From the NCBI RefSeq assembly GCF_002951615.1, contig NZ_CP019062.1, positions 4,464,001 through 4,528,000 of the forward strand: 64,000 nt of DNA, written 5' to 3'. Position 1 is the stretch's first letter. Each line of letters begins with the position of its first letter. This document shows positions 30,388 through 39,871 of this stretch, in pieces. The position numbers and the translations under genes are program-made. This DNA comes from Rahnella sikkimica (GTDB taxonomy: Bacteria; Pseudomonadota; Gammaproteobacteria; Enterobacterales; Enterobacteriaceae). Below the pieces are notes generated by a model. The model was not told where the DNA came from, searched no databases, and saw only the letters and a list, made by a program, of their open reading frames with translations.

Positions 30388-31917
30388 ATGTCTGAACAAC
30401 AACAAGCCGCTCAAGGCGCAGAAAACGTACCAGATCTTAATAACGAGCTGAAAGCACGTCGTGAGAAGCTGGCTTTACTGCGCGAATCCGGCATCGCTTT
30501 CCCTAACGATTTCCGTCGTGACAGTATTTCTGACGATCTGCACGCTAAATACGGCGAAAAGACCAACGAAGAGCTGGAAGCGTTAGACATCCACGTCACC
30601 GTCGGTGGTCGCATGATGACCCGCCGTATCATGGGCAAGGCGTCTTTCGTGACCTTGCAGGACGTTGGCGGCCGCATCCAGCTTTACGTTGCGCGTGATG
30701 ACCTCGCAGAAGGCATCTACAACGAGCAATTCAAAAAATGGGATCTGGGCGATATCCTGGGCGCGACTGGTAAACTGTTCAAAACCAAGACCGGCGAACT
30801 GTCGATCCACTGTTCTGAACTGCGTTTGCTGACCAAAGCCCTGCGTCCGTTGCCGGATAAATTCCACGGTTTGCAGGATCAGGAAGCGCGTTACCGTCAG
30901 CGTTATCTTGACCTGATTGCCAACGACGATTCCCGTAAAACCTTTAAGATCCGTTCTCAGATCATGTCCGGTATCCGCAGCTTCATGGTGGAAAACGGCT
31001 TCATGGAAGTTGAAACCCCGATGATGCAGGTGATCCCGGGCGGCGCAGCAGCGCGTCCGTTCATCACTCACCACAATGCGCTCGACATCGACATGTATCT
31101 GCGTATCGCGCCGGAACTGTATCTGAAACGTCTGGTTGTCGGTGGTTTTGATCGCGTGTTCGAAATCAACCGTAACTTCCGTAACGAAGGCGTTTCTCCG
31201 CGTCACAACCCAGAGTTCACCATGATGGAACTCTACATGGCGTACGCGGATTACAAAGACCTGATCGTTCTGACCGAAACCCTGTTCCGCACCCTGACTG
31301 AATCTGTTCTGGGCAGCAGCGTTGTGCAGTACGGCGAGCAGACCTTCGATTTCGGCAAGCCTTTCGCCAAGCTGACTATGCGTGAAGCTATCTGCAAATA
31401 CCGTCCTGAAACCAACGTTGCCGATCTTGACGACCTGGCGAAAGCGACCGCGATTGCAGAATCAATCGGTATCAAAATCGAGAAGAGCTGGGGTCTGGGC
31501 CGTATCGTGACTGAGATCTTCGAAGAAACCGCCGAAGCGCAGCTGATTCAGCCAACCTTCATTACTGAATACCCGGCTGAAGTTTCTCCGCTGGCGCGCC
31601 GTAATGATGAAAACCCTGAAATCACTGACCGTTTCGAATTCTTCATCGGTGGTCGCGAAATCGGCAACGGCTTCTCCGAACTGAATGACGCAGAAGACCA
31701 GGCGCAGCGCTTTGCTGACCAGGTTTCTGCGAAAGATGCAGGCGATGATGAAGCGATGTTCTATGACGAAGACTACGTGACAGCGCTGGAACACGGCCTG
31801 CCACCGACTGCGGGTCTGGGCATCGGTATCGACCGTATGGTGATGTTGTTCACGAACAGCCACACCATCCGTGACGTGATCCTGTTCCCGGCAATGCGTC
31901 CACAAACGCAAAAATAA
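30388..31917 (+). CDS. lysS: Lysyl-tRNA synthetase (class II)
   Basis: 509 aa. The N-terminal OB-fold anticodon domain (about 60-150) precedes the class II core with motif 1 ([20 protein letters not shown]), motif 2 ([24 protein letters not shown]) and motif 3 ([14 protein letters not shown]). It charges tRNA-Lys. It lies nine bases after prfB, the standard prfB-lysS operon, and is followed by a strong terminator. Confidence 0.96.
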   Translation: MSEQQQAAQGAENVPDLNNELKARREKLALLRESGIAFPNDFRRDSISDDLHAKYGEKTNEELEALDIHVTVGGRMMTRRIMGKASFVTLQDVGGRIQLYVARDDLAEGIYNEQFKKWDLGDILGATGKLFKTKTGELSIHCSELRLLTKALRPLPDKFHGLQDQEARYRQRYLDLIANDDSRKTFKIRSQIMSGIRSFMVENGFMEVETPMMQVIPGGAAARPFITHHNALDIDMYLRIAPELYLKRLVVGGFDRVFEINRNFRNEGVSPRHNPEFTMMELYMAYADYKDLIVLTETLFRTLTESVLGSSVVQYGEQTFDFGKPFAKLTMREAICKYRPETNVADLDDLAKATAIAESIGIKIEKSWGLGRIVTEIFEETAEAQLIQPTFITEYPAEVSPLARRNDENPEITDRFEFFIGGREIGNGFSELNDAEDQAQRFADQVSAKDAGDDEAMFYDEDYVTALEHGLPPTAGLGIGIDRMVMLFTNSHTIRDVILFPAMRPQTQK

Positions 31918-31935
31918 GTCTCGCCGGAAACAACA

Positions 31936-31961
31936 AAGGGCGCTCCGGCGCCCTTTTTCGT
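31936..31961 (+). terminator. Rho-independent terminator of prfB-lysS
   Basis: GGGCGC-TCCG-GCGCCC followed by TTTTT, about 20 bases past the lysS stop. Confidence 0.92.
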
Positions 31962-32021
31962 GTCTGAGATCACGCCTCATGCTAACTGCTTAAAACTCCA
32001 GCGCTTATCCGCAATCACGCC

Positions 32022-32049
32022 TTGCTCCAATGTCGTAACCGGTTATAAT
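32022..32049 (+). promoter_or_regulatory. Promoter of the tRNA-Gly gene
   Basis: TTGCTC (32022-32027), a 16-bp spacer, and a perfect TATAAT (32044-32049), 17 bp before the mature tRNA start. A consensus -10 this close to a tRNA is typical of sigma-70 tRNA promoters. Confidence 0.8.
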
Positions 32050-32066
32050 GCCAGTCGCACACCTTA

Positions 32067-32140
32067 GCGGGTGTAGTTCAATGGTAGAACGGCAGCTTCC
32101 CAAGCTGCATACGAGGGTTCGATTCCCTTCACCCGCTCCA
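32067..32140 (+). tRNA. glyU: tRNA-Gly (anticodon CCC)
   Basis: 74 nt including an encoded CCA. The acceptor GCGGGTG pairs with CACCCGC, the T loop is GGTTCGATTC, and the anticodon loop TTCCCAA gives CCC, which reads GGG. It matches E. coli glyU closely. Its 3' end (32125-32140) is nearly repeated at 38154-38168, marking it as an integration target. Confidence 0.97.
32125..32140 (+). other. Presumed attL: 3' end of the tRNA-Gly gene
   Basis: CCCTTCACCCGCTCCA is the tRNA 3' terminus. A 15-nt version missing one C (CCCTTCACCGCTCCA) lies at 38154-38168. Tyrosine integrases of tRNA-targeting islands recombine in this part of the gene, so the pair reads as old island ends. Confidence 0.65.
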
Positions 32141-32658
32141 ACATGTCCTCCAGTAGTATCTCAAAAAGTCCTTAAAACCCAGTCAATACGCACCTTAAGC
32201 CACTTTGTCGCTCTAGCCTTGTCCTCTGCTATCTATTGAAATCTACCTCAGTCTGGGGGTATATATGGGGGTATCAGGTTGTTCACCCTGTAAAAATACC
32301 CCCAGCAGAGCGATGCTCTCCCCACGAAATACCCCCAAATGAAACTCAACGCCAGGCAGGTAGAGACTTCCAAGCCGAAACAGAGCGGTTGCGCCTTGGT
32401 CCTAATGGCGGTGACGTGATCGTCGTTCAAAATGCGCTGGTGGTGCATGGTGTCCTCCACGATTTAAGCGCTTAACTGTTCACCTTTTCTGTTAATTAAC
32501 TCTGGCTCCCTCCGATTTAAATCCTCAATTGAAAACAGGTATTTAAGATAAAAAATCCCAAAATGCTAAGTGCGTGGCTCTTATTGGCTAAAAAAATTTG
32601 GCTTAAGTATTCATGGCTATAAGATAGCCGCTCTTATCCATTGGTTTCATGAGGGATT
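32141..32658. pseudogene. Decayed integrase start and arm-type repeats next to the tRNA
   Basis: No intact gene is present in 518 bp. An ATG at 32339 opens MKLNARQVETSKPKQS, the N-terminal signature of P4-like (DUF4102) integrases, but the frame ends after 26 codons. Before it are two direct TGGGGGTAT boxes (32254, 32266) and two inverted ATACCCCCA boxes (32296, 32329), as found upstream of such integrases. 32159-32180 (TCTCAAAAAGTCCTTAAAACCC) resembles 38025-38046. The rest is AT-rich with nothing recognised. Confidence 0.6.
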
Positions 32659-34161
32659 ATGGCTAGAGCATTAGTTTGTCTGGGAGATAAAACCACGTAT
32701 GGGGCGGTTTTGTCTGCGTCGTCGTCATGTTACGAAGGTAACCGGGCGCTGGCACTCACGGGGGATATGGCCTCATGCAGCAAGTGTGGCGGGGTTTATC
32801 AGATAATAGGAACCGTCTTCGATATGTCGGAGGATGGTAAGGCGTTTGTGGCAACCGGTGACCGCGTTCTCTGCGGATGCCCGAACAATGTCGTTTTTGG
32901 CTCCACGACCCAATATGTTTCCCCAGCGGGTGAGGCTTTTAGCCAGAACGCACCAACCGAGACCGCGGCACTAAAAACCGCCGCGCCGGTTTCCCCTTCT
33001 GCGCCTCCGGTTGCCCCTGTACTGGTATTTGCAAAATCTGGCGAACGTGGCGCGGGTAACACCGAAGCGGGTACGACAGATGAATCTCACTATAATTTCG
33101 GCCACCTGTCGTTTGGTACTCCTGCCCAGCTCGAAACGGCGAAGCCAGAACCAGAGCAACACGCCCAGGCGGCGAAACGTAAACCGGCCAGCGGTAGCCA
33201 GAAACCGGACACCGGCTTACCGTGGTACAAACGGATGTTTGGCGCTAAACCTGACGCACCGGCGCAGGCTGGTATGCCGCTGGCAATTCCGGTGGCAACT
33301 GGCGGCGGGGCAGAGTTGGCAGCGGCCGGAATGAACGCCTTGCGCGGGCTGAGTCACTTTGTCGGCTCTGGCGCCGTGTTTGTTAACCCTGTCACGGTTG
33401 GCGTGGTCGGAACGTTCTATTCCAGCAAACTGAATGCCGGAGAAGACGACATACTGGCGGATAGCCAACTGGCAGTGCTGGCGGGGAAATCGGCACCGAC
33501 CCGCATCCGGTTTCAGTGGGTGAATGATAACTACGGGCGCTTAAAGCCGGTGGCGTATCACACTGGCGCTGATAGCGGTCTGGATCGGGTGCGTGTGCGC
33601 TCGATGGAGCGTAACCGTTTTACCGGGAACTATGAGTTCTGGGCAGATGGTGCGGATAAGCCAACGATAGTCTGGACGCCGGACGAAGTGGAGTTTAAAG
33701 CGCCAGCCAATACCGGCAACCGGGACGAACCGTATTTACCTTCGACTATCACAGTACTACCGTTACCAAGCGCAGGGGAAGTAGGCAGCACGTCAACCTC
33801 ACTGCCGATCCCGGATGAAAAATCGTTTGATGATTACATCCTGGTGAACCTGCCTCACGGTATGCCGCCGATTTATATTTATCTGAGTAATGACCATAAA
33901 TATTATACTCCACCAAAAGGGACTCCTCCTTTAGCTGCATTCCCAGACGCCAAAAAAGCGGTAAGTAAGACACCTATCAAGGGTGGGGGGAAGCTTCGTT
34001 ATCGTTGGAAAGACTCAAAAAGCAGAATTTACGAATGGGATTCTCAACATGGAACCGTTGAAGTTTATGATAAAAGTGGGCGTAATCATTTAGGTGAATT
34101 TGATCCCGTAACTGGCAAACAAACTAAACCTGCGGATCCCACAAGAAAGGTAGAAAAATAA
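32659..34161 (+). CDS. T6SS PAAR effector with Pyocin_S linker and colicin-E3-type rRNase domain
   Basis: 500 aa. Residues 1-95 are a PAAR domain (MARALVCLGDKTTYGAVL, GDMASCSKCGG, TGDRVLCGCPNNVVFG) that tips the VgrG spike. A Pro/Ala-rich linker leads to a Pyocin_S-type domain (about 215-395, VRVRSMERNRFTGNYEFWADG, TIVWTPDEVEF). The C-terminal 95 residues match the colicin E3 ribonuclease: YEWDSQHG, HLGEFDPVTGKQ, DPTRK. Residues D461, H464, E468 and R496 keep exactly the spacing of colicin E3 D510/H513/E517/R545. Predicted action: cleavage of 16S rRNA in the decoding site after T6SS delivery. Its TAATG end overlaps the immunity gene. No T6SS core genes are in the window. Confidence 0.92.
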   Translation: MARALVCLGDKTTYGAVLSASSSCYEGNRALALTGDMASCSKCGGVYQIIGTVFDMSEDGKAFVATGDRVLCGCPNNVVFGSTTQYVSPAGEAFSQNAPTETAALKTAAPVSPSAPPVAPVLVFAKSGERGAGNTEAGTTDESHYNFGHLSFGTPAQLETAKPEPEQHAQAAKRKPASGSQKPDTGLPWYKRMFGAKPDAPAQAGMPLAIPVATGGGAELAAAGMNALRGLSHFVGSGAVFVNPVTVGVVGTFYSSKLNAGEDDILADSQLAVLAGKSAPTRIRFQWVNDNYGRLKPVAYHTGADSGLDRVRVRSMERNRFTGNYEFWADGADKPTIVWTPDEVEFKAPANTGNRDEPYLPSTITVLPLPSAGEVGSTSTSLPIPDEKSFDDYILVNLPHGMPPIYIYLSNDHKYYTPPKGTPPLAAFPDAKKAVSKTPIKGGGKLRYRWKDSKSRIYEWDSQHGTVEVYDKSGRNHLGEFDPVTGKQTKPADPTRKVEK

Positions 34162-34418
34162 TGATTATTTACACTATTGATCTGTTTGATAAAAAAACAG
34201 AAGACTTAGCTTTAGAGGTTAATATTCCAGAGCATAATTTAGAGCCTATTGCAAAAATAATGAAATGGAACGAGGAGGATAAAATGGATTTTATCAACGG
34301 CATTGCTGTTTTTAGCGTAAATAAGGAGCAGGCCGAATCCCTAAGTAAGCTATTTGACACAATTTTTGATACTGATAATTACATTGTCCAGATGTCCGCA
34401 GGGGAAAACAATGAGTGA
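34161..34418 (+). CDS. Immunity protein for the E3-type RNase effector
   Basis: 85 aa, the same length as colicin E3 immunity protein and strongly acidic, as expected for an inhibitor of a basic RNase. The start IDLFDKKTEDLALEV resembles LTWFDKSTEDFKGEE of ImmE3. The ATG overlaps the effector stop by one base (TAATG), so production is coupled. It is cytoplasmic with no signal peptide. Beyond the N-terminus similarity is weak by eye, so membership of the cloacin/E3 immunity family is probable, not certain. Confidence 0.82.
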   Translation: MIIYTIDLFDKKTEDLALEVNIPEHNLEPIAKIMKWNEEDKMDFINGIAVFSVNKEQAESLSKLFDTIFDTDNYIVQMSAGENNE

Positions 34419-34605
34419 TGAATCCCTGTGCCCGTGCTGTGGTGAAAAAGTATTTGAAGCTTTAGGTGAGCATGACATCTGCCCGAACTGTAATTGGGAG
34501 GATGATCCCTTTCAGTCAAGAAATCCAAATCGAGGCGGAGGGGCAAAAAAAATGAGTCTTAACGAAGCCCGAGAGGCTTTTAAACAAGGCGGAAAAGTAA
34601 AGTAG
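34411..34605 (+). CDS. CPCC-family cysteine-rich small protein
   Basis: 64 aa from the ATG at 34411, overlapping the immunity gene by 8 bp. CPCCGEKVF and CPNCNWEDD give a four-cysteine zinc-ribbon-like knuckle, followed by FQSRNPNRGGG and MSLNEAREAFKQGG, the full signature of the CPCC family. Members often follow toxin/immunity genes, but their activity is unknown. It could be an accessory or second immunity factor; this is inference from coupling. Confidence 0.8.
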   Translation: MSDESLCPCCGEKVFEALGEHDICPNCNWEDDPFQSRNPNRGGGAKKMSLNEAREAFKQGGKVK

Positions 34606-34776
34606 GCAAAAGTAGGCACTTAAGCCAACGTTACCAAGCACCTGACTGAAAGGTAGGGGCTTTTCATTTTCCCTGTCTGAAAGAAGAGAGTTCAGGGCGT
34701 ATAAGTTAGTACAAAAAACATACTAAAAAGATTCGAGCAGAAATATTTGTGTATAGGAATGGACCCTGTAAAGGGG
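34606..34776. other. Gap between the CPCC gene and the IS256 element
   Basis: About 170 bp with no gene. AAAGTAGGC is repeated at 34599 and 34608 around the CPCC stop, the second followed by ACTT. Nothing else is recognised. Confidence 0.4.
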
Positions 34777-36088
34777 CTGTAAATCATTCTGTGTAACTGC
34801 CACCGCTATTAATTAAAGGTGGCCGTCAATGCGGTCGCCGAACTCGATAATAAAACGACTCATCGCCAGCCGCCAGTTCTGGATCGGCATGCTCCATTTT
34901 TTCGACGCCGACTGGATCGCAAGGTAAATCACTTTGCGCACCGAGTCATCCGTTGGGAACGCCTTACGTTTCTTGATTGCCTGGCGGATCACGCTGTTCA
35001 GTGACTCGATGGCATTCTTGGTGTAGATCGCTTTGCGGATATCCGGCGGGTAACCGAAGAACGTATTCAGATTCTCCCAGTGCGCACGCCAGCTTCTGCT
35101 GATCTGCGGATATTTATCGTCCCAGAGGCCCGCGAAGTCTTCCAGCGCCTGCAACGCGCCTTCTTCCGTCGGTGACTGGTAGACGGCTTTCAGCCCGCTG
35201 GTGACGCCTTTGTAGTCCTTCCATGACACGTATTTCAGGCTGTTACGCACCATGTGGATGATGCAAAGCTGAATATGCGTCTGGGGATATACGCTGTTTA
35301 TGGCATCGGGGAAGCCCTTCAGGCCATCGACACAGGCAATCAGGATATCCTGAAGACCCCGATTTTTGAGTTCAGTCAGGACATTAAGCCAGAACTTCGC
35401 GCCTTCATTTTCCGCTATCCACATACCCAGCAGTTCCTTTTGACCTTCGGTATTAATACCCAGCGCGAGGAAGACGGCTTTGTTAATGACAGAACCATTG
35501 TGACGAACCTTTACCACGATACAGTCAAGATAAACAATGGGATAGAGAGACTACAGAGGCCGATTTTGCCACTCGATAACCTGCTCTTTAACCGCGTCGG
35601 TGACTTTCGATATCAACGCAGGCGAGACATCAGCATCGTACATTTCTTTGAAGGTGGCGACGATCTCACGGGTCGTCATGCCTTTGGCGTACAGGGACAA
35701 AATCTGGCTGTCCATCTGCGTGATACGCGTCTGGTTTTTCTTTATCAGCTGCGGCTCGAAGGAATTTTCACGGTCACGTGGCGTGTTTAGCTCGATTTCG
35801 CCGTCATCGCACAGAAGCGTTTTGTATGAATAGCCGTTGCGCGTATTCGAGCCTGATTTTGGGGCATTTTTCTCGTGCCCGAGGTGCTCTGTCAGTCCAG
35901 CATTCAGTGCTGTTTCGACGGTTAATTTCGTCAGCATACGAGAAAATGCATTGAGGTCAGCTTCGGTTTTGATGCCTTTCGCCAGTTCGGCAGCGAGTGC
36001 CTTAAGTTTCTTTTCGTCCATAATTTGCCTGTCTCCTCAGTTGGAGTGAACATATCAAAAACAGGCAATTACACAATTTTAATTACAG
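34777..36088 (-). mobile_element. IS256-family insertion sequence, inactivated
   Basis: Terminal inverted repeats: 34777-34801 (CTGTAAATC...GTGTAACTGCC) and the complement of 36064-36088 (CTGTAATTA...GTGTAATTGCC) agree at about 18 of 25 positions. They bracket one transposase frame of 402 codons, the family's usual size. The true tips may extend a few bases further. I find no 8-bp target duplication. The transposase carries a stop codon, so the element is probably dead. Confidence 0.8.
34813..36021 (-). pseudogene. IS256-family transposase with in-frame amber stop
   Basis: The frame starts at 36021 (MDEKKLKALAAELAKGIK) and would give 402 aa. Codon 157, where relatives have Asp in RPLDSLYPIVYLD, is TAG (35551-35553). 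The frame then continues unbroken to 34813, so this is a nonsense change and not a frameshift. The DDE residues are intact downstream (VYLDCIVVKVR, IACVDGLKGFPDAI, KNAIESLNSVIRQ). Without suppression the 156-aa product has no catalytic core. Confidence 0.9.
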
Positions 36089-36094
36089 GCTCAA

Positions 36095-36283
36095 TTTACC
36101 CGACCTTTAACCGACTTTGCCCCCATTTAACCGACCTTCTGAATTCGCTCTCGATAATCTAACCGACCTGAAAGAGATTTAACCGACCTTTAAAAATGCT
36201 AAGTCGGGTAAATTAATCGAATTAATTTAAATAAAATCAGTGCATTGCGTGAGTTAACCGACTTAACCCACCTAACCGACCCA
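36095..36283. repeat. Array of eight TTAACCGACCT-type repeats
   Basis: Seven direct copies have CCGAC starting at 36100, 36111, 36131, 36163, 36183, 36258 and 36276. One inverted copy is at 36201-36212. The consensus is TTTAACCGACCTT. Several spacings (11, 20, 32, 20) are near multiples of a helical turn, so a protein could bind one face of the DNA. The array ends 54 bp before the Ner-like gene, which suggests operator sites; the binding protein is unproven. Confidence 0.8.
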
Positions 36284-36336
36284 CTTTTGTATAACTATAC
36301 AGAAGCTTGGAATTTGTATTAAAAAGGAGTTTGACC

Positions 36337-36540
36337 ATGAATCAGGATTGGCACAGCGCGGACATCATCGCCGCACTCAAAAAGAAAGGCACTTCTGTGG
36401 CTGCGGTTTCCCGTCTGGCTGGCCTCAGTTCGGCAATATTGTCGAATGCGTTAGTGCGTAAATGGCCGAAGGGCGAGAGGCTGATTGCGGAGGCGCTGGG
36501 GGTGAGGCCGGAGGTGATTTGGCCGAGCAGGTATAATTAA
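36337..36540 (+). CDS. Ner/SfsB-like phage-type DNA-binding protein
   Basis: 67 aa from the ATG at 36337 after AAAAGGAG. It has the Mu Ner/Nlp layout: MNQDWHSADIIAALKKKGTS, helix-turn-helix AAVSRLAGLSSAILSNALV, and the C-terminal EALGVRPEVIWPSRY. Ner represses early transcription in Mu-like phages. No Mu transposase or other phage gene is near, so this is a solitary relic or a recruited regulator. The repeat array immediately upstream is its probable target. Confidence 0.88.
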   Translation: MNQDWHSADIIAALKKKGTSVAAVSRLAGLSSAILSNALVRKWPKGERLIAEALGVRPEVIWPSRYN

Positions 36541-36843
36541 GATAATCAGAGAGTTAGATTTCTCTAATGAAGATAGCTGATAACTATTTAAATTGATAGG
36601 TATAGACTATTAATACATCTTATTGGGGTGTCTTTGTTTTTCACACACAATATATAGTTGTCTGCATTATGTTCCATCGACTAGACAGTAGAACTTTTAA
36701 CACCAGCATTGACAGGTTCATTAAATAGTATAGATTTAGTAGCAACTGAGCCCGATCCCCTGTTTCTAAAGTAACCTAGGTTACCAAAGATTTCACGGTC
36801 GGGCCTTCTATTTTTAGCTCTTAACTTGCCGTGCAATAACCTA
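36541..36843. other. AT-rich gap upstream of the Abi gene, with nested palindrome
   Basis: About 300 bp, no gene seen. GTAACCTAGGTTAC (36771-36784) is a perfect 14-bp palindrome, enclosed by GCCCGA (36750-36755) and TCGGGC (36799-36804). It lies 60 bp before the Abi start and could be an operator. Confidence 0.45.
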
Positions 36844-37821
36844 ATGATTGCAGCTAAACCACATAAAGAATACGAAGAACAAATCCAAATGCTTTTGGAA
36901 AGAGGCATGGAAATAGGCGATCAGGTAAGAGCTATACGTAAGCTTTCTCAAGTAGGTTATTATCGCCTATCAGGGTTCTGGTATACATCAAAAATTATAG
37001 TTTCCAGTGATGATGGATATTCATATCGATCTGATAAATTTCTTGAAAATACTAACTTTGAAGATGCCTATAAGCTTTATCTCTTTGATAAGAAGCTTCG
37101 CTTATTAATGATGGATGCTTTAGAGCGAATTGAAATACATATAAGATCTGTTATTGCTCATGAAGTAGGTAGGGGAAGTCCGTTAGCTTATCTTAATGAC
37201 AATGCTATTAACCCTAGGTATTTATCCTCCCGTCAAGGTGAGCTATCTAGCTATGGAAAATGGTTGCGCAAACAAGAGCAAAAGATCTCGGAAAGTCGCG
37301 ATGAATGTATCGCGTGGCATAAGCAAGAAGATAAAGAAATACCATTCTGGGTTGCCGTAGAAACTTGGGATTTCGGCCAAATGTCAAAATACTATTCGAT
37401 GCTTAAAGGAAATTGGCAAGATAAGATAATCCAAAGGTTAGGGGTGGATAACAGGCGTGTTTTCGAACAGTGGCTTGTCGCATTAAACATATTAAGAAAC
37501 CGATGCGCACATCACTCTAGGATTTGGAATAGAAAACATAACCCTTTGCCCAAATTGGAAAATGAATACTTTAACACCAAAAACCTCAACGACAATGCAA
37601 AGGAAAGGATATTTATGGATATCTTAATTCTTTGGTTTTTAGTTAAAAAAATAGGTCCAAATTCAACGTGGCTTAAACAAGTTGCTGACCATATCGATAC
37701 TAAGCCAGTACTCCCAGGATGCCCTTATACATCGATGGGAATTAGTTCTGCGGGTTTTCCAAGGCATCTTTTCAATGACGAATTTGCGAATGGCCCTGTT
37801 GCTAACGACGATAAGGCATAA
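36844..37821 (+). CDS. Abi_2-family abortive infection protein (HEPN-type)
   Basis: 325 aa from the ATG at 36844; a TTG 18 bp upstream is possible. Family features: KPHKEYEEQIQMLLERGMEI, YYRLSGFWY, FDKKLRLLMMDALERIEIHIRSVIAHEVG, and the HEPN-type RNase motif R-N-x-C-A-H-H in ILRNRCAHHSRIWNR. AbiD/AbiF relatives stop phage growth by killing or arresting the infected cell, presumably by cutting RNA. The gene is AT-rich, lies inside the tRNA island and stands alone. Confidence 0.88.
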   Translation: MIAAKPHKEYEEQIQMLLERGMEIGDQVRAIRKLSQVGYYRLSGFWYTSKIIVSSDDGYSYRSDKFLENTNFEDAYKLYLFDKKLRLLMMDALERIEIHIRSVIAHEVGRGSPLAYLNDNAINPRYLSSRQGELSSYGKWLRKQEQKISESRDECIAWHKQEDKEIPFWVAVETWDFGQMSKYYSMLKGNWQDKIIQRLGVDNRRVFEQWLVALNILRNRCAHHSRIWNRKHNPLPKLENEYFNTKNLNDNAKERIFMDILILWFLVKKIGPNSTWLKQVADHIDTKPVLPGCPYTSMGISSAGFPRHLFNDEFANGPVANDDKA

Positions 37822-38153
37822 CTTTTTCAATATGTTATTTTTTATTTAATAAAATAAATTAGCTAGGTCGAATTGCCTCTTAAAGAAAGAAAGGTAATCT
37901 GGCAGATGTGGTCATTATTATTTTTTATAATTGATTCATCATCGGCATGTTTAGCAAGAAAAAGATAATGCGATCTTCAGTTAACAGTTAGGCTCTGCGC
38001 TCCACACCTCCCGTTTGTCTTACAGCCTTAAAAAGTCCCTAAAATCTACATGTTTACTCGACAGAAAGTTTTCTGTGGGAACATTTGGGGGTATGTAAAA
38101 ATAATTTAAATTAATATACTTATAAAACAATATATTGAATGGTGAGTTATAAG

Positions 38154-38168
38154 CCCTTCACCGCTCCA
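38154..38168 (+). other. Presumed attR: degenerate copy of the tRNA-Gly 3' end
   Basis: CCCTTCACCGCTCCA equals the tRNA 3' end at 32125-32140 minus one C. The 6-kb segment between the two copies holds all the accessory genes here, and housekeeping argG follows. Confidence 0.65.
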
Positions 38169-38350
38169 AAAGCTTCTTCCTCTAAATCTAGTCATTACCA
38201 AAAAATTCCTTACACAATCACTTTTATTAGTATTTTCTGTACGTTGCTTTTGCCTGTCAAAAATTTGATTAAATAATAGAAAAGCGAATATAAACAGGTG
38301 ATTACTATGAGGGAGTGTAAACGGAAGGCGGGGAGAATTTGGTTTTAATC

Positions 38351-38383
38351 AAGCAGGTTCAGGCGATTCACCCAAACCTGCTT
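38351..38383 (-). terminator. Terminator of argG
   Basis: AAGCAGGTT and AACCTGCTT pair around a 15-nt loop. On the minus strand the stem is followed by GATTAAAACC, 20 bp past the argG stop. The T tract is poor, so strength is uncertain. Confidence 0.6.
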
Positions 38384-38402
38384 CATTCTATGCGAACAAC
38401 AA

Positions 38403-39791
<1,389 letters not shown>

Positions 39792-39857
39792 TCAGTCTGG
39801 TAAAGGTCTCAATGCCTATATTAATATCGCAAAACCGGCGTCGGGTAAAAGACATTT

Positions 39858-39871
39858 TGCATATTTATGCG
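39858..39871 (-). promoter_or_regulatory. Candidate ARG box upstream of argG
   Basis: TGCATATTTATGCG resembles the ArgR half-site pair TGAAT-wwww-ATTCA (8 of 10 arm positions in palindromic form). A second similar palindrome overlaps 12 bp further. The usual 21-bp spacing of paired ARG boxes is not seen, so this is tentative. Confidence 0.35.

Larger units (their letters stand above)
37822..38402. other. Gene-free right end of the island
   Basis: 580 AT-rich bp with no credible gene. It holds remnants of a second integration end: CCTTAAAAAGTCCCTAAAATC (38026-38046), a fifth TGGGGGTAT box (38086-38094) and the tRNA-like CCCTTCACCGCTCCA (38154-38168). The last part carries the argG terminator. 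Confidence 0.55.

Noticed and set aside
32236..32475. 79-codon frame just after the tRNA
   Set aside because: It runs across the box-repeat region in a different phase from the integrase-like start and shows no family sequence.
34813..35517. Separate 234-aa transposase gene
   Set aside because: It is in phase with the 156-aa upstream part and divided only by a TAG codon. The two parts are one broken IS256 transposase.
36095..36283. CRISPR-like array of CCGAC repeats
   Set aside because: Repeats are only about 12 bp, spacings vary from 11 to 75 bp and one copy is inverted, so these are protein-binding sites rather than CRISPR.
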